From a virus: DNA of 64,000 nt. Location of the stretch: positions 1-64,000 of IMG/VR virus record IMGVR_UViG_3300030085_004215; one strand, 5' to 3'. This document shows, piece by piece, positions 34,653 through 42,756 of this stretch. The notes under the pieces were generated by a model. That model searched no databases, had not been told where the DNA came from, and saw nothing but the letters and a program-made list of their open reading frames with translations. The position numbers and the translations under genes were made by a program. Every line of letters starts with the position of its first letter. The first letter of the stretch is position 1.

Positions 34653-35186
34653 CTATATCATACCTAATTGATGTAAAATATATTCTTTTAATGGTTCTTT
34701 ATTATCTGCTGGAGTATGCACCCATGTCCACGCCATTGTTGTTTTCATAGTTTCTATATTACCTACGATTGCAGTTATTTGTTTTTTAAACTCACTAATC
34801 ATTTTATCATCTAATAATATTTCTGCACCAACCTCATCTGCAATATCCAATAACTTACCTAAATCTTTTTTCTTATTTGCTTCATTTGCTTCTTTAAATT
34901 TTTCATCATCACCACCTTTATCAGGATGTGTTTTTCCAGCAACTTTTCGATACAATTGTTTAAAGGTATCATCCTCAACTTCAGTATCAATTATTAAATT
35001 ATTATCATCCTCTACTTGCTGTGGTGATTCTTTTAATTCTTGTGGATTTTGCATAAACTTACGAAAATCGGTATTGAATTGTTCTACACTTCTTTTATAT
35101 ATTACACGAGTTTCTTCAAGTTCTAATTGTAAAAATCGAAGTTGTTGTCGAATTTTCTTTTGGTGTAACTGTTGCTGGATATCCAT
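34653..35186 (-). CDS. J-domain-like protein
   Basis: 177 residues. The middle has YRKVAGKTHPDKGGDDEKFKEANEAN (about 79-104), i.e. helix II, the HPD motif and helix III of a DnaJ domain. The N-terminal half is a coiled coil. It would stimulate a host DnaK. The neighbouring Hsp20-like gene suggests a phage chaperone set. Confidence 0.75.
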   Translation of the reverse strand: MDIQQQLHQKKIRQQLRFLQLELEETRVIYKRSVEQFNTDFRKFMQNPQELKESPQQVEDDNNLIIDTEVEDDTFKQLYRKVAGKTHPDKGGDDEKFKEANEANKKKDLGKLLDIADEVGAEILLDDKMISEFKKQITAIVGNIETMKTTMAWTWVHTPADNKEPLKEYILHQLGMI

Positions 35187-35194
35187 TTAAATAA

Positions 35195-35389
35195 CTATGG
35201 AATATCTTCGAATTCTGCATCAATTACCTTATAACATATATAATATTTATTGCCCTTTCTTAGGACAGCTTCTGCAAATGAATATTGTTTTTTTAATTCT
35301 TCAATGTTGAAACCACAATCTACATCCACTATCCCAAGAAGAGCAAATAAATCATTCTGTACTTTGATTAATTTAGGAAATCTTGACAG
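35195..35389 (-). CDS. Small conserved ORF, start uncertain
   Basis: About 64 residues ending AVLRKGNKYYICYKVIDAEFEDIP. The frame is open from an amber stop at about 35410; no ATG exists, so it must start at CTG (35389), ATT (35392) or an internal GTG (35324 region). It overlaps the Hsp20 gene end, which would allow coupled translation. Codons look coding but the start is unresolved. Confidence 0.45.
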   Translation of the reverse strand: MSRFPKLIKVQNDLFALLGIVDVDCGFNIEELKKQYSFAEAVLRKGNKYYICYKVIDAEFEDIP

Positions 35390-35846
35390 AATGCTTTTTT
35401 GGTTTTTCGGGTTCTATTTTAGGTATATCAATAGAAAGAACACCATCAACAAATGATGCGTTTATATTCTCACCATCAAGTAATTCACCTAATTCAAAAG
35501 AACGCTTGAATGAAGAGTGTTTGAGTTCTCTACGGATGACCTTTGCTTTAACATCATCAAAAAAACCACCCTTGTTACCAGAAATTGTAAGGACACCGTC
35601 CTCAACATCTATTGATAAATCCTTTTTGGATAAACCAGGTATTTCTGCTATAACACCAACCTTATCATCATACTCATATACATTTACTTTTGGATATGCA
35701 GTACCTTGATATGGTTTTACTCCAACTTGTTTTTCAATCTCTGGAAATTGTTGTGAGACCATTTGGTCAAACAATCTATCGAATGGTGTTAGAAAATTAT
35801 CCCTGTCGATTATAGGGAATGGATTACGGACAACTACTTTAGTCAT
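35373..35846 (-). CDS. Small heat-shock protein Hsp20
   Basis: 157 residues from the ATG at 35846, preceded by AGGAG and 7 bases. Alpha-crystallin domain at about 50-145: PKVNVYEYDDKVGVIAEIPGLSKKDLSIDVEDGVLTISG, then FKRSFELGELLDGENINASFVDGVLSIDIPK. It holds unfolding proteins, a known marine phage accessory function that may aid virion assembly. Confidence 0.9.
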   Translation of the reverse strand: MTKVVVRNPFPIIDRDNFLTPFDRLFDQMVSQQFPEIEKQVGVKPYQGTAYPKVNVYEYDDKVGVIAEIPGLSKKDLSIDVEDGVLTISGNKGGFFDDVKAKVIRRELKHSSFKRSFELGELLDGENINASFVDGVLSIDIPKIEPEKPKKHSVKIS

Positions 35847-35968
35847 TTTACTTCTCCTGTTTTGTTTACTTTTAGCCAAACTTATATCCTCACTTGAGCG
35901 ATATAATTATTATAGTAATCAATCTCATACGAGCATTGAATTTTTACTACATATATAAATATATGTTG

Positions 35969-36142
35969 TCAAACTTTTATTAAAATTTTTTTTGGTATAT
36001 TCCAAATTCTACCCATGCTATCCTTGACTCGAACCTCACTTACTTTAGATGAATCATCCCAAAAGTTTACTATTTCATCTTTGTATAAAACACCATCAGG
36101 TGTTGGGTAATCTGATAATACTTTATATCTATTCTTCTTCAT
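35969..36142 (-). CDS. Small beta-rich protein
   Basis: 57 residues from an ATG embedded in the end of the thioredoxin-like gene (GAGGGTGAGG directly precedes it). Sequence MKKNRYKVLSDYPTPDGVLYKDEIVNFW... is an SH3-like beta pattern. Unknown. Confidence 0.5.
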   Translation of the reverse strand: MKKNRYKVLSDYPTPDGVLYKDEIVNFWDDSSKVSEVRVKDSMGRIWNIPKKILIKV

Positions 36143-36455
36143 CCTCACCCTCAATAGATTCATCTTGAGCAAAATCTTCTTCTTCTAAATCTATTGGATA
36201 GTAAAGTTGAAATTTAGATATTAGCAACTCTGGGTCTTGTACTCCAACCATAGTTTCTAATACTTTACCATCAGAAACTATTTTAATAGTAGGAACACTT
36301 TTTACTCGATAACTCTCAGCAAGTACAGGGTCTTCATCTATATCTTCAATGTAAAGGGGATAACCTAAACTATCTAATTTTTCTATTATGGGCTTAAATG
36401 TTGTACATGGCCCACACCATTTTGCACTAAAATAATAAAACCTAATATCATCCAT
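36129..36455 (-). CDS. Thioredoxin-like protein, acidic tail
   Basis: 108 residues. WCGPC at 13-17, SVPT cis-proline motif, and the thioredoxin strand order are clear. The C-terminal 25 residues are acidic. One of two thioredoxin genes separated only by a 25-residue gene. Could serve ribonucleotide reductase or disulfide maintenance of phage proteins. Confidence 0.88.
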   Translation of the reverse strand: MDDIRFYYFSAKWCGPCTTFKPIIEKLDSLGYPLYIEDIDEDPVLAESYRVKSVPTIKIVSDGKVLETMVGVQDPELLISKFQLYYPIDLEEEDFAQDESIEGEDEEE

Positions 36456-36532
36456 TATTCACTCCACTCTATATATTTGTAACTTTGTGTAGTAGTTTTG
36501 GTAGCGTAATCTACAACTATTTCATATATCAT
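36455..36532 (-). CDS. 25-residue peptide between thioredoxins
   Basis: MIYEIVVDYATKTTTQSYKY..., complete, with TAATG joining it to the 108-residue thioredoxin gene and an overlap of 4 bp with the upstream one. Codon arrangement indicates a coupled cistron. Function unknown. Confidence 0.5.
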   Translation of the reverse strand: MIYEIVVDYATKTTTQSYKYIEWSE

Positions 36533-36777
36533 TTTCCAATAGACTCCAATATTTTACTTCGTGGTTGAGCACCAATAAATCTACTGATTTCATTACCATT
36601 TTCTTCTATTACAGTTGTGGGTACACTACGAACATTATATTGTCTTGCCATATCCTCTTGCGAGTCAATATCTATAAATTCGATATTATGACCCTCTGAT
36701 GATAATTGTTCCATAATTGGTTTATATGATTGACAAGGCCCACACCAAGTTGCACTAAAATATTTTATCGATTTCAT
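36529..36777 (-). CDS. Short thioredoxin-like protein
   Basis: 82 residues, a minimal thioredoxin/glutaredoxin-sized fold with WCGPC at 11-15, YNVRSVPTTVI (cis-Pro) and FIGAQP. Overlaps a 32-residue basic gene upstream (ATGA). Its presence beside another thioredoxin suggests different redox partners. Confidence 0.88.
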   Translation of the reverse strand: MKSIKYFSATWCGPCQSYKPIMEQLSSEGHNIEFIDIDSQEDMARQYNVRSVPTTVIEENGNEISRFIGAQPRSKILESIGK

Positions 36778-36872
36778 CGCTTTTTCCTAAATAGTATAGT
36801 TGGTGGTCCAACTCGTTTTTTCTTATCTAACAAAGATTCCTCTTTAACTTCCGAAGATTTTTTTCTTTTCAC
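36774..36872 (-). CDS. 32-residue basic peptide
   Basis: GTG start inside the end of the nuclease gene; MKRKKSSEVKEESLLDKKKR followed by VGPPTILFRKKR. ATGA overlap with the short thioredoxin gene. Weak ribosome site, so moderate confidence. The KKRVGPPTILF block may be a conserved docking motif. Confidence 0.45.
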   Translation of the reverse strand: MKRKKSSEVKEESLLDKKKRVGPPTILFRKKR

Positions 36873-37230
36873 CGTGGTACTCGTAGGCATGACCATTTTC
36901 CTTAAGCAATTCATTTACGGATTTCTCGTGCCCCTTAACAAATATCTCTCCAAGTACACGACCATATTTACCACGACCATGAGATATAATACTGAACTTA
37001 CCATCGTCTGAATTTTCTAAAAGGTCTTTTACATATTCTTTTGCTGCCAAACCTTTTTTCTTTTCTTCCAAATCTCTTGTTCTACTTTCCCATGTATCAA
37101 CACCATAAAATCTAATTCTTGATTTTACCCATACATCAAAACCTAAATCAATCATAGCATCACAGGTATCACCATCAACAACCCTATCTAACTTACAACT
37201 ATAACCATGTTTTTTTACTTGTTTTCCCAT
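36844..37230 (-). CDS. Staphylococcal-nuclease-like protein
   Basis: 128 residues with the SNase OB-fold signatures: VVDGDTCDAMIDLGF (17-31), RFYGVDTWESR (catalytic Arg and Asp), GKYGRVLGEIFV with a second Arg. Phage nucleases of this kind may degrade host DNA. No signal peptide, so it acts in the cytoplasm. Confidence 0.85.
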   Translation of the reverse strand: MGKQVKKHGYSCKLDRVVDGDTCDAMIDLGFDVWVKSRIRFYGVDTWESRTRDLEEKKKGLAAKEYVKDLLENSDDGKFSIISHGRGKYGRVLGEIFVKGHEKSVNELLKENGHAYEYHGEKKKIFGS

Positions 37231-37242
37231 AATATTTTCCTA

Positions 37243-37524
37243 TTAAAGCCTTCTAATTCCAAATTGGTGGCCTATCTTTTTTAGACAGACAGCACTATTA
37301 TTAAATATACCATCGTTAATAGATTCGACAGCATTTTCTAAATCTGCAAAATCAAAAGGGATTTCAAATATCTGGTTATTATATTCATATGTGGTATTTT
37401 TCTTTTTGTAAATCAATTCACATTGTTCGAATACCTCTCTAAAATTTTGATACGCAGCATAGTCTCCAGCAAAACCTGCTACTTTATCTGATAAAATTAA
37501 ATATTTGTTATAATCAATCATCAT
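37243..37524 (-). CDS. Hypothetical helical protein
   Basis: 93 residues; no family recognised. Contains a Tyr/Asn-rich stretch (YKKKNTTYEYNNQIFEIPF) and a single cluster CLKKIGHQFGIRRL at the end. Starts directly after the 94-residue gene stop. Confidence 0.5.
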   Translation of the reverse strand: MMIDYNKYLILSDKVAGFAGDYAAYQNFREVFEQCELIYKKKNTTYEYNNQIFEIPFDFADLENAVESINDGIFNNSAVCLKKIGHQFGIRRL

Positions 37525-37809
37525 TTATTTACCTGCTTCCAATTCACAACTTAGATGGTTAGTTCCACTACCTATATAATCATAATCAACTTCTGAAGTA
37601 TCTTCATCGCAGTATTCACAAATCCATTCGTTTACTATTCCTTCTGCTAAATGATTAGCATGAAAGCGTATACCTGATGAAGTATTTAAATTATCTGATT
37701 TAATATTTTGTTCAATCTCAGATGCTAACTTAGTTCTGAACGCATCAGAACTAATATTAGCTTGTGAATCTTTATGTTTATCAATAGTGTATTTTATTAC
37801 TTTATACAT
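37525..37809 (-). CDS. Hypothetical protein with CxxC
   Basis: 94 residues. A C-terminal CEYC followed by a distant single Cys is seen in WICEYCDEDTSEVDYDY, possibly a metal site. Start only 8 bp after a GATATTTAT box at 37818-37826. Not recognised. Confidence 0.5.
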   Translation of the reverse strand: MYKVIKYTIDKHKDSQANISSDAFRTKLASEIEQNIKSDNLNTSSGIRFHANHLAEGIVNEWICEYCDEDTSEVDYDYIGSGTNHLSCELEAGK

Positions 37810-37846
37810 AACTAAAAATAAATATCAAGTTCCTTTCTCAAAATGT

Positions 37847-37897
37847 AAAAAAAATGGCGGGATGGAAAAGAAAGGAAAATAAAAAAACCACCCCGCC
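37847..37897 (-). terminator. Terminator after MoxR gene
   Basis: A 10-bp stem with one mismatch (37856-37865 with 37888-37897) and a 22-base loop, followed on the minus strand by a run of eight T. It lies 10 bp after the MoxR ATPase stop, so it ends the early MoxR transcript. Confidence 0.8.
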
Positions 37898-37906
37898 TGG
37901 TCAACA

Positions 37907-39064
37907 TTAGCTGACCGAATCTGTATCTGCTTCGTTAAACAAATCGTCAGAAGAACCATCAGAAATATATTTCTGAACTAATTGTTTTACAAAAGTTCTC
38001 TCGGAATCAATCCCACCTTCATCAGCAAATTGAGGATAGATACTAACCTCTGCAGCTTCATCAAGTCCAAAACCATCATAAATTAAACCAGTCATTTCAA
38101 CTGATGTTCTTGTAGATACACCATTTGAAACTTTACCAGTATCAGATTTGGATTCCATACGAGTAGTATGAGCAATTTCTGAAACTGCTTTTAGTAAATC
38201 TGGTTCTACATTAGGAAACATATAACTTAGTAAACCTAATTCTTGCTCATCATCAAGAACATCCATCTCAACGATAGTGAATCTATCCATAAGAGCTTTA
38301 TCCATAACACGAGTAGAAGTATACTCGTTACCAATGTTAGCAGTTGCTACAAAGGTAACACCCTCAGCGACTGGGATAGTTTCCTGTCCACTAGCCTCAT
38401 CAAGCCTTAGGTATCTTTGACCTTGGTCAAGAACTGTCATCAAAATATTCCAAGCATCTGGATGAGCTCTTGATAACTCATCAAGAAGAATCACAGCGTT
38501 AGGTGTTTGAATAGCCTTTACAAAAAGTGATTCTGAAAAGTAAGTACCTTTCTTCTTATCAAAGTGAACATTACCAATCAAGGTAGCTCTTGGGTCTTGA
38601 GTAGAACCCATATTGAAATAAAAGTCAGGCCTATCAAGAGAATTAACCAATGATTTAGAAGCCATGGTTTTACCACAACCAGCCGGGCCAGTCATCAAAA
38701 TATTCTTACCACGAACAGCAGAACGGATAAGGTACTTCCACTTAAGTTCACTCATAACCAAACCTTTAGGTTTTAGGTTATATGAAGAGTGAATAAAATT
38801 TAAGATTTCAGCGTGTTCACTTGGAACCTCAACTGAAGATAAATCAATTGTAGGAGCCGAAGTTTTTTCGAACTCACTCATTGGTACAACCCACCAATAG
38901 GTTTTACCAGATTTATTAACTCTCTGTTCAAGAGCCATACCCTTTTCAAAAGCTCGTTTACGAGCTGATATTGAAATTGATGAGGTATGTTTGTTTCCAT
39001 CGGCATCCCATGCGTTGAAACGATTACCAGATTTTTCTACTTTTACGATTAGTGATTTATTCAT
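37907..39064 (-). CDS. MoxR/CbbQ-type AAA+ ATPase
   Basis: 385 residues. Walker A GPAGCGKT (126-133), Walker B VILLDE (191-196), then sensor 1 FVATANIG and arginine finger region DKALMDRF. The N-terminal 100 residues are a separate domain. MoxR ATPases act with von Willebrand factor A partners to activate or remodel target complexes; the 687-residue VWA protein at 40619 is the obvious partner. Early promoter directly upstream, terminator downstream. Confidence 0.88.
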   Translation of the reverse strand: MNKSLIVKVEKSGNRFNAWDADGNKHTSSISISARKRAFEKGMALEQRVNKSGKTYWWVVPMSEFEKTSAPTIDLSSVEVPSEHAEILNFIHSSYNLKPKGLVMSELKWKYLIRSAVRGKNILMTGPAGCGKTMASKSLVNSLDRPDFYFNMGSTQDPRATLIGNVHFDKKKGTYFSESLFVKAIQTPNAVILLDELSRAHPDAWNILMTVLDQGQRYLRLDEASGQETIPVAEGVTFVATANIGNEYTSTRVMDKALMDRFTIVEMDVLDDEQELGLLSYMFPNVEPDLLKAVSEIAHTTRMESKSDTGKVSNGVSTRTSVEMTGLIYDGFGLDEAAEVSIYPQFADEGGIDSERTFVKQLVQKYISDGSSDDLFNEADTDSVS

Positions 39065-39113
39065 ATTTATTTTCCTTTTGTTTTCTTTATTTTTTCTTTA
39101 TTTTCGATACCTT

Positions 39114-39143
39114 AATATAAGGCTTTTTGCCTATACGAGTCAA
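39114..39143 (-). promoter_or_regulatory. Early promoter of MoxR ATPase
   Basis: TTGACT (39143-39138), 18-bp spacer, TATATT (39119-39114), with the leader AAAAGGAAAATAAAT before the ATG at 39064. Confidence 0.85.
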
Positions 39144-39172
39144 GTGTTTTTTTCACTTTTTTTAAATTATTT

Positions 39173-39271
39173 TTAAACATTAACTAATACCATCCAAAAA
39201 TAAAATGTAGCAAATATTAAACTACAAGTTAAAAACTCTGCTATTCTATAACCAATTAATTTCCAATTCAT
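39173..39271 (-). CDS. 32-residue membrane peptide
   Basis: MNWKLIGYRIAEFLTCSLIF... one membrane helix, then a polar end. GAGGAAAAATAATT precedes the ATG. Coupled behind the 61-residue gene. Unknown. Confidence 0.55.
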   Translation of the reverse strand: MNWKLIGYRIAEFLTCSLIFATFYFWMVLVNV

Positions 39272-39273
39272 AA

Positions 39274-39459
39274 TTATTTTTCCTCTATTGTTAATTCTGA
39301 GTTTTCTAAAGTATCTTTTAAAGAGTATAAACTATCTAATGCAGAATCTATTGATACACGAGCATCTGAATTTGCGTTGTACTCTGGCATCTGAATGATA
39401 GCATCATCGAGTTCTGCTTCAATTATTTCTAATTCTACTAATATTTCTTTTTTAGTCAT
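39274..39459 (-). CDS. Small acidic early protein
   Basis: 61 residues, acidic and helical (ELEIIEAELDDAIIQM...). It lies two codons from the 30-residue gene (TAATG). Driven by promoter 39590-39619. No known domain. Confidence 0.6.
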   Translation of the reverse strand: MTKKEILVELEIIEAELDDAIIQMPEYNANSDARVSIDSALDSLYSLKDTLENSELTIEEK

Positions 39460-39551
39460 TACTTTTTCTCCTTATTTGGGTAAACTATTTTATCCATTTC
39501 AGCAAAAAATTCATCCATATCTTTTTGTATTTCTTCAAAAATTGTTTTCAC
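39459..39551 (-). CDS. 30-residue early peptide
   Basis: GTG start with AAAGGA upstream; MKTIFEEIQKDMDEFFAEMD... followed by a Lys-rich end. First cistron after promoter 39590-39619 and coupled to the 61-residue gene. Confidence 0.5.
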   Translation of the reverse strand: MKTIFEEIQKDMDEFFAEMDKIVYPNKEKK

Positions 39552-39589
39552 TTTCAAATCCTTTATTTTTTTCTCATTTTTCATACCTT

Positions 39590-39619
39590 AATATACGGCT
39601 TTTTTACTATATAAGTCAA
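39590..39619 (-). promoter_or_regulatory. Early promoter
   Basis: TTGACT (39619-39614), 18-bp spacer, TATATT (39595-39590). Its -35 box overlaps the stop of the 239-residue gene. Confidence 0.85.
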
Positions 39620-40335
39620 GTGTTTTTTTCATTTTTTTTAAAAAAAGTCGTAAAATTAGGCCCATAATCGTGGTTATTACCATATTTTTTCTTAAAATAT
39701 TGAGTATAATACTCCCTTACACCTGGTCTACCATCAATAGATAAATCAAAATCCCTACCTACATAATCAGCTAATATCTTATAATTACCTGTCGTTCCCA
39801 TTGTATCTGTTTTCCAAGAAGTGGTCAACATCACACCATCAGGCCCATCAAAGAATTTTCCTGGCCCATCTATGATAACTAAATCTACATTCTTGTGTTT
39901 TTCTAAATCATGTTTATATATAACTGAATTCCAATCAGGTTCTGTTTTATCATCAGTATAACATTCTACATATTCCATACAATTATCTGGGTCAAATCCA
40001 AGTTCTTTCAATCTATCATAATATACTTTAATATTTTCATAAGAGTAGTATTCAAAATTCCAATCTACTGTATGCTTAATCTTATGAAGTAACAATGTAG
40101 TAAATCCCGCACCATACTCAATAACATGCTGTAGTTTTTGTTCTAAAATTTTCTTAACTTGTGAATGATAAAACTTAAAATGTGCACCGACTGGATTTGG
40201 GCCATGATAATCTAAATGACCATATTGTTCATGTATATCCAACATATATTGACAGTATAGTGGATATTCTGACATGAATAACTCCGTGCCACCACTTTTA
40301 TTATTTTCCGTTTCTCTATATTCTTTTATATTCAT
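39616..40335 (-). CDS. Class I SAM-dependent methyltransferase-like protein
   Basis: 239 residues. HVIEYGAGFTTLLLHKI (about 70-86) resembles the SAM-binding motif I (E/DxGxGxG-like), and VDLVIIDGPGKFFDGPDG is a motif IV candidate with IDGP. The remainder is globular. Substrate unknown; could methylate a small molecule or glycan. It is preceded by the tRNA-Ala gene and shares no promoter with the next gene. Confidence 0.6.
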   Translation of the reverse strand: MNIKEYRETENNKSGGTELFMSEYPLYCQYMLDIHEQYGHLDYHGPNPVGAHFKFYHSQVKKILEQKLQHVIEYGAGFTTLLLHKIKHTVDWNFEYYSYENIKVYYDRLKELGFDPDNCMEYVECYTDDKTEPDWNSVIYKHDLEKHKNVDLVIIDGPGKFFDGPDGVMLTTSWKTDTMGTTGNYKILADYVGRDFDLSIDGRPGVREYYTQYFKKKYGNNHDYGPNFTTFFKKNEKNT

Positions 40336-40345
40336 TTTTTAGGAG

Positions 40346-40418
40346 TGGAGCTGACAGGGTTCGAACCTGCGACCCCCACAGTGCAAGTGTGGTGCTCTCC
40401 CAACTGAGCTACAGCCCC
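40346..40418 (-). tRNA. tRNA-Ala (UGC)
   Basis: 73 nt. Acceptor stem GGGGCTG/CAGCTCC with G3-U70, discriminator A, anticodon TGC in the loop CTTGCAC, T-arm GCAGG-TTCGAAC-CCTGT. CCA not encoded. The acceptor is identical to that of the phage tmRNA. Confidence 0.94.
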
Positions 40419-40436
40419 ATGTTATTATATATTTAA

Positions 40437-40622
40437 TTAATTACTTTTCTGCCACCAATGAAGTTTACCTTTGTCATCTTCAAAGCATTCCCAATCACAA
40501 TATACCCAAACACATTTCCAAGAATAAATAATATATTGGTTTTCATCTTTTGGTTTCATACTCCAGCCACAAGGACAGACTGGAGTATTTCCGAACCATT
40601 TTTTTAATAACCACTTTATCAC
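40437..40622 (-). CDS. Cys/Trp-rich small protein
   Basis: 61 residues with five Cys (CPC, CVWVYC, C) and eight Trp, likely metal-binding or membrane-surface protein. Overlaps the VWA protein stop by 4 bp. Not recognised. Confidence 0.5.
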   Translation of the reverse strand: MIKWLLKKWFGNTPVCPCGWSMKPKDENQYIIYSWKCVWVYCDWECFEDDKGKLHWWQKSN

Positions 40623-42682
40623 TTTTCCAAGAACTTTTTGTTCATTGTTTTAGCAACTTGTAAAACATTTTGAACATCAATATATTGAGCATCATTACCA
40701 TACATTTTCTTAAAGTTTGATTTCTCGCTATCAGAACTGTAGCTTGAATCACTAACAAAGTAAGATAAAACCTTAACACCCATTTTACGAATAGCTTTAA
40801 CTTGTTTGTTAGTATGAATTAATGCCTGGCCATGATTGTAACTAATTTCATTGTTATTAAACATTGGCATTCCATCTGAAAAATTTAAGAAGTATGAATC
40901 ACGATTTCTTGATGTAGGAACAATATCTTTCAGTATTGCTTCAAAACATAAACCTTCTGGTGTTGTTCCGCCAGGGTGAATATTTTTAAACATATTTCTA
41001 ACTTTCATAAAACTATCAGTACGAGAATCATAACCAATTAAAATTAAAGGAAGCGTATCTGAATTTCTACCATAACTACGATTTGTATTGTGAGTACTTC
41101 TAAAACTAACAACCACATCCACATTTGAAATCATGTCAACTGCCTTACAAATAGCAACAACTGATACCATTGTATTGAACCATTTATCCCCACCCATAGA
41201 ACCACTAGCATCAACTGAGATATGTAAGAACGCATCTGAATAAGATTCAACAAATGTTTGTTGAAAAACTCTATCATTACCAAAACCTAATTCAGCAATT
41301 AATCTCTTATCAATACGACCAGAATCTAATCTGTTCCATTTTAAATCACGAGATTCTCCACGAACTTGTAACTTACGACCTAACTTACTACCAAGTTTAA
41401 CACCCTTAATAATAGCATCTTCATAACCTCTTGTCCAAGTAGTTAGTACTGATGGGAACATATTTTCATCAATCATAGTTTGAGTAAGTTTTTTTACATA
41501 GATACAAGCAACACCTTTACCTGCAACATATCTACCTTGTTTATTATCCCAAACTTCACCAACACCCTCACCTGTATTAACTTTTTCAACACCAGCTTCT
41601 TCCATAGTTTTAACAATTTGATTATCTTTTTTAGTGAGAGTACCTTGTTTTTTAGTATCACCATTTACAAAATCTTTTTGTTTTGAAAATTGTTTACTAA
41701 GTTGTCTTTTTTGATTATTAGTAAGTTCTTCAACCTTACCTGGAATTTGTTCACCATCTTCATTACCACCCTCAGAACCTTCACCAGAACCCTCAAGTTG
41801 TGGATTATCACCAGTAACAGGTTGATTTTTTGTATCACCGAATTCATCAGTAACCTCTTTACCATCAGCCAAACAATCAAGAATAAGTTTGTATACTTGA
41901 GTTGCAACTTTATATGCTTCTTCAGTAGAATTCATTTTCTTGATATTACTAAAAATTAGTCTGTATATTTTATCAAGACCAGGTAGTACATCTAATCTAC
42001 GATTTTCATTAGTTAGATTTAAGATTCTGAAAATGTATGAATCCCAATCTAAATCAGTATACTCATTTGTTTTAAGTGCTTTATCAACAACTTTAGAGTG
42101 AAAATACTTATCATACATTGAATGATAATAACCTTTATAACCAGGTGAATTTGAGAACACATAATAATCAATTCTTCTATCTTCTACATAGTTCAATAAA
42201 TTTTTAAGATGTCCAAGAATATCAAATCTATCAAAACCTTTCTTCTCACCTAATACAAAAAGTTCTTCAGGTGTATTTTGTTCAAGATTTCTTAAGAAAT
42301 CAAAATCTGAAAGTTTAATATGAGAACCCTCATGAAGTGCTAACCCAACAACTGGGTCAAAGTTTTTCTCATCAATCTTGGAACCTATAACAACTGTTTT
42401 ACCATCTGTATATGAATCACCACGAGTTTGAAATTTAACATTTATATCAGAACGACTTGTTACAATAGTAACAAAGTTAGATATTGCTCTACGATAAGAT
42501 GCCAATTGTACATGGTCAGCACCTTTCTTGACTGGTTCATCATCAATGAACTCACTTCTACGAGTATCCCACTCAGTATCAGCCCAAAAAGAACTGAAAG
42601 GGTTTGTATTTTTAGATAGGTTTTTAGCACTATATTTTTCACGAAGTGCCATTGGGTTAAAATGTTTTAGTTTTGAATCCAT
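40619..42682 (-). CDS. VWA-domain protein with HExxH (CobT/MoxR partner-like)
   Basis: 687 residues from the ATG at 42682 (after AAGGAAAAAATA); an ATG seven codons earlier lies at the promoter +1. An HEGSH zinc-protease-like motif at 117-121 sits in GLALHEGSHIKLSDFDFL. A Glu/Gly/Gln-rich linker spans about 285-320, and a VWA domain follows with the MIDAS DASGSM (Asp491) and TTPEG. This is the layout of proteins that pair with MoxR ATPases such as the one at 37907. Possible role: ATP-driven attack on a host target. Confidence 0.82.
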   Translation of the reverse strand: MDSKLKHFNPMALREKYSAKNLSKNTNPFSSFWADTEWDTRRSEFIDDEPVKKGADHVQLASYRRAISNFVTIVTSRSDINVKFQTRGDSYTDGKTVVIGSKIDEKNFDPVVGLALHEGSHIKLSDFDFLRNLEQNTPEELFVLGEKKGFDRFDILGHLKNLLNYVEDRRIDYYVFSNSPGYKGYYHSMYDKYFHSKVVDKALKTNEYTDLDWDSYIFRILNLTNENRRLDVLPGLDKIYRLIFSNIKKMNSTEEAYKVATQVYKLILDCLADGKEVTDEFGDTKNQPVTGDNPQLEGSGEGSEGGNEDGEQIPGKVEELTNNQKRQLSKQFSKQKDFVNGDTKKQGTLTKKDNQIVKTMEEAGVEKVNTGEGVGEVWDNKQGRYVAGKGVACIYVKKLTQTMIDENMFPSVLTTWTRGYEDAIIKGVKLGSKLGRKLQVRGESRDLKWNRLDSGRIDKRLIAELGFGNDRVFQQTFVESYSDAFLHISVDASGSMGGDKWFNTMVSVVAICKAVDMISNVDVVVSFRSTHNTNRSYGRNSDTLPLILIGYDSRTDSFMKVRNMFKNIHPGGTTPEGLCFEAILKDIVPTSRNRDSYFLNFSDGMPMFNNNEISYNHGQALIHTNKQVKAIRKMGVKVLSYFVSDSSYSSDSEKSNFKKMYGNDAQYIDVQNVLQVAKTMNKKFLEK

Positions 42683-42708
42683 TATTTTTTCCTTATTTTT
42701 CATACCTT

Positions 42709-42738
42709 AATATACGGCTTTTTTTATATATAAGTCAA
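42709..42738 (-). promoter_or_regulatory. Early promoter of VWA protein
   Basis: TTGACT (42738-42733), 18-bp spacer, TATATT (42714-42709), then the leader with AAGGAAAAAATA before the ATG at 42682. Confidence 0.85.
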
Positions 42739-42756
42739 GTGTTTTTTTTACTTTTT

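Noticed and set aside
35943-35972. Promoter upstream of the Hsp20 gene (TTGACA)
   Set aside because: The -35 is good, but the box 17 to 18 bases away is TAGTAA or AGTAAA and it lacks the other conserved flanks.
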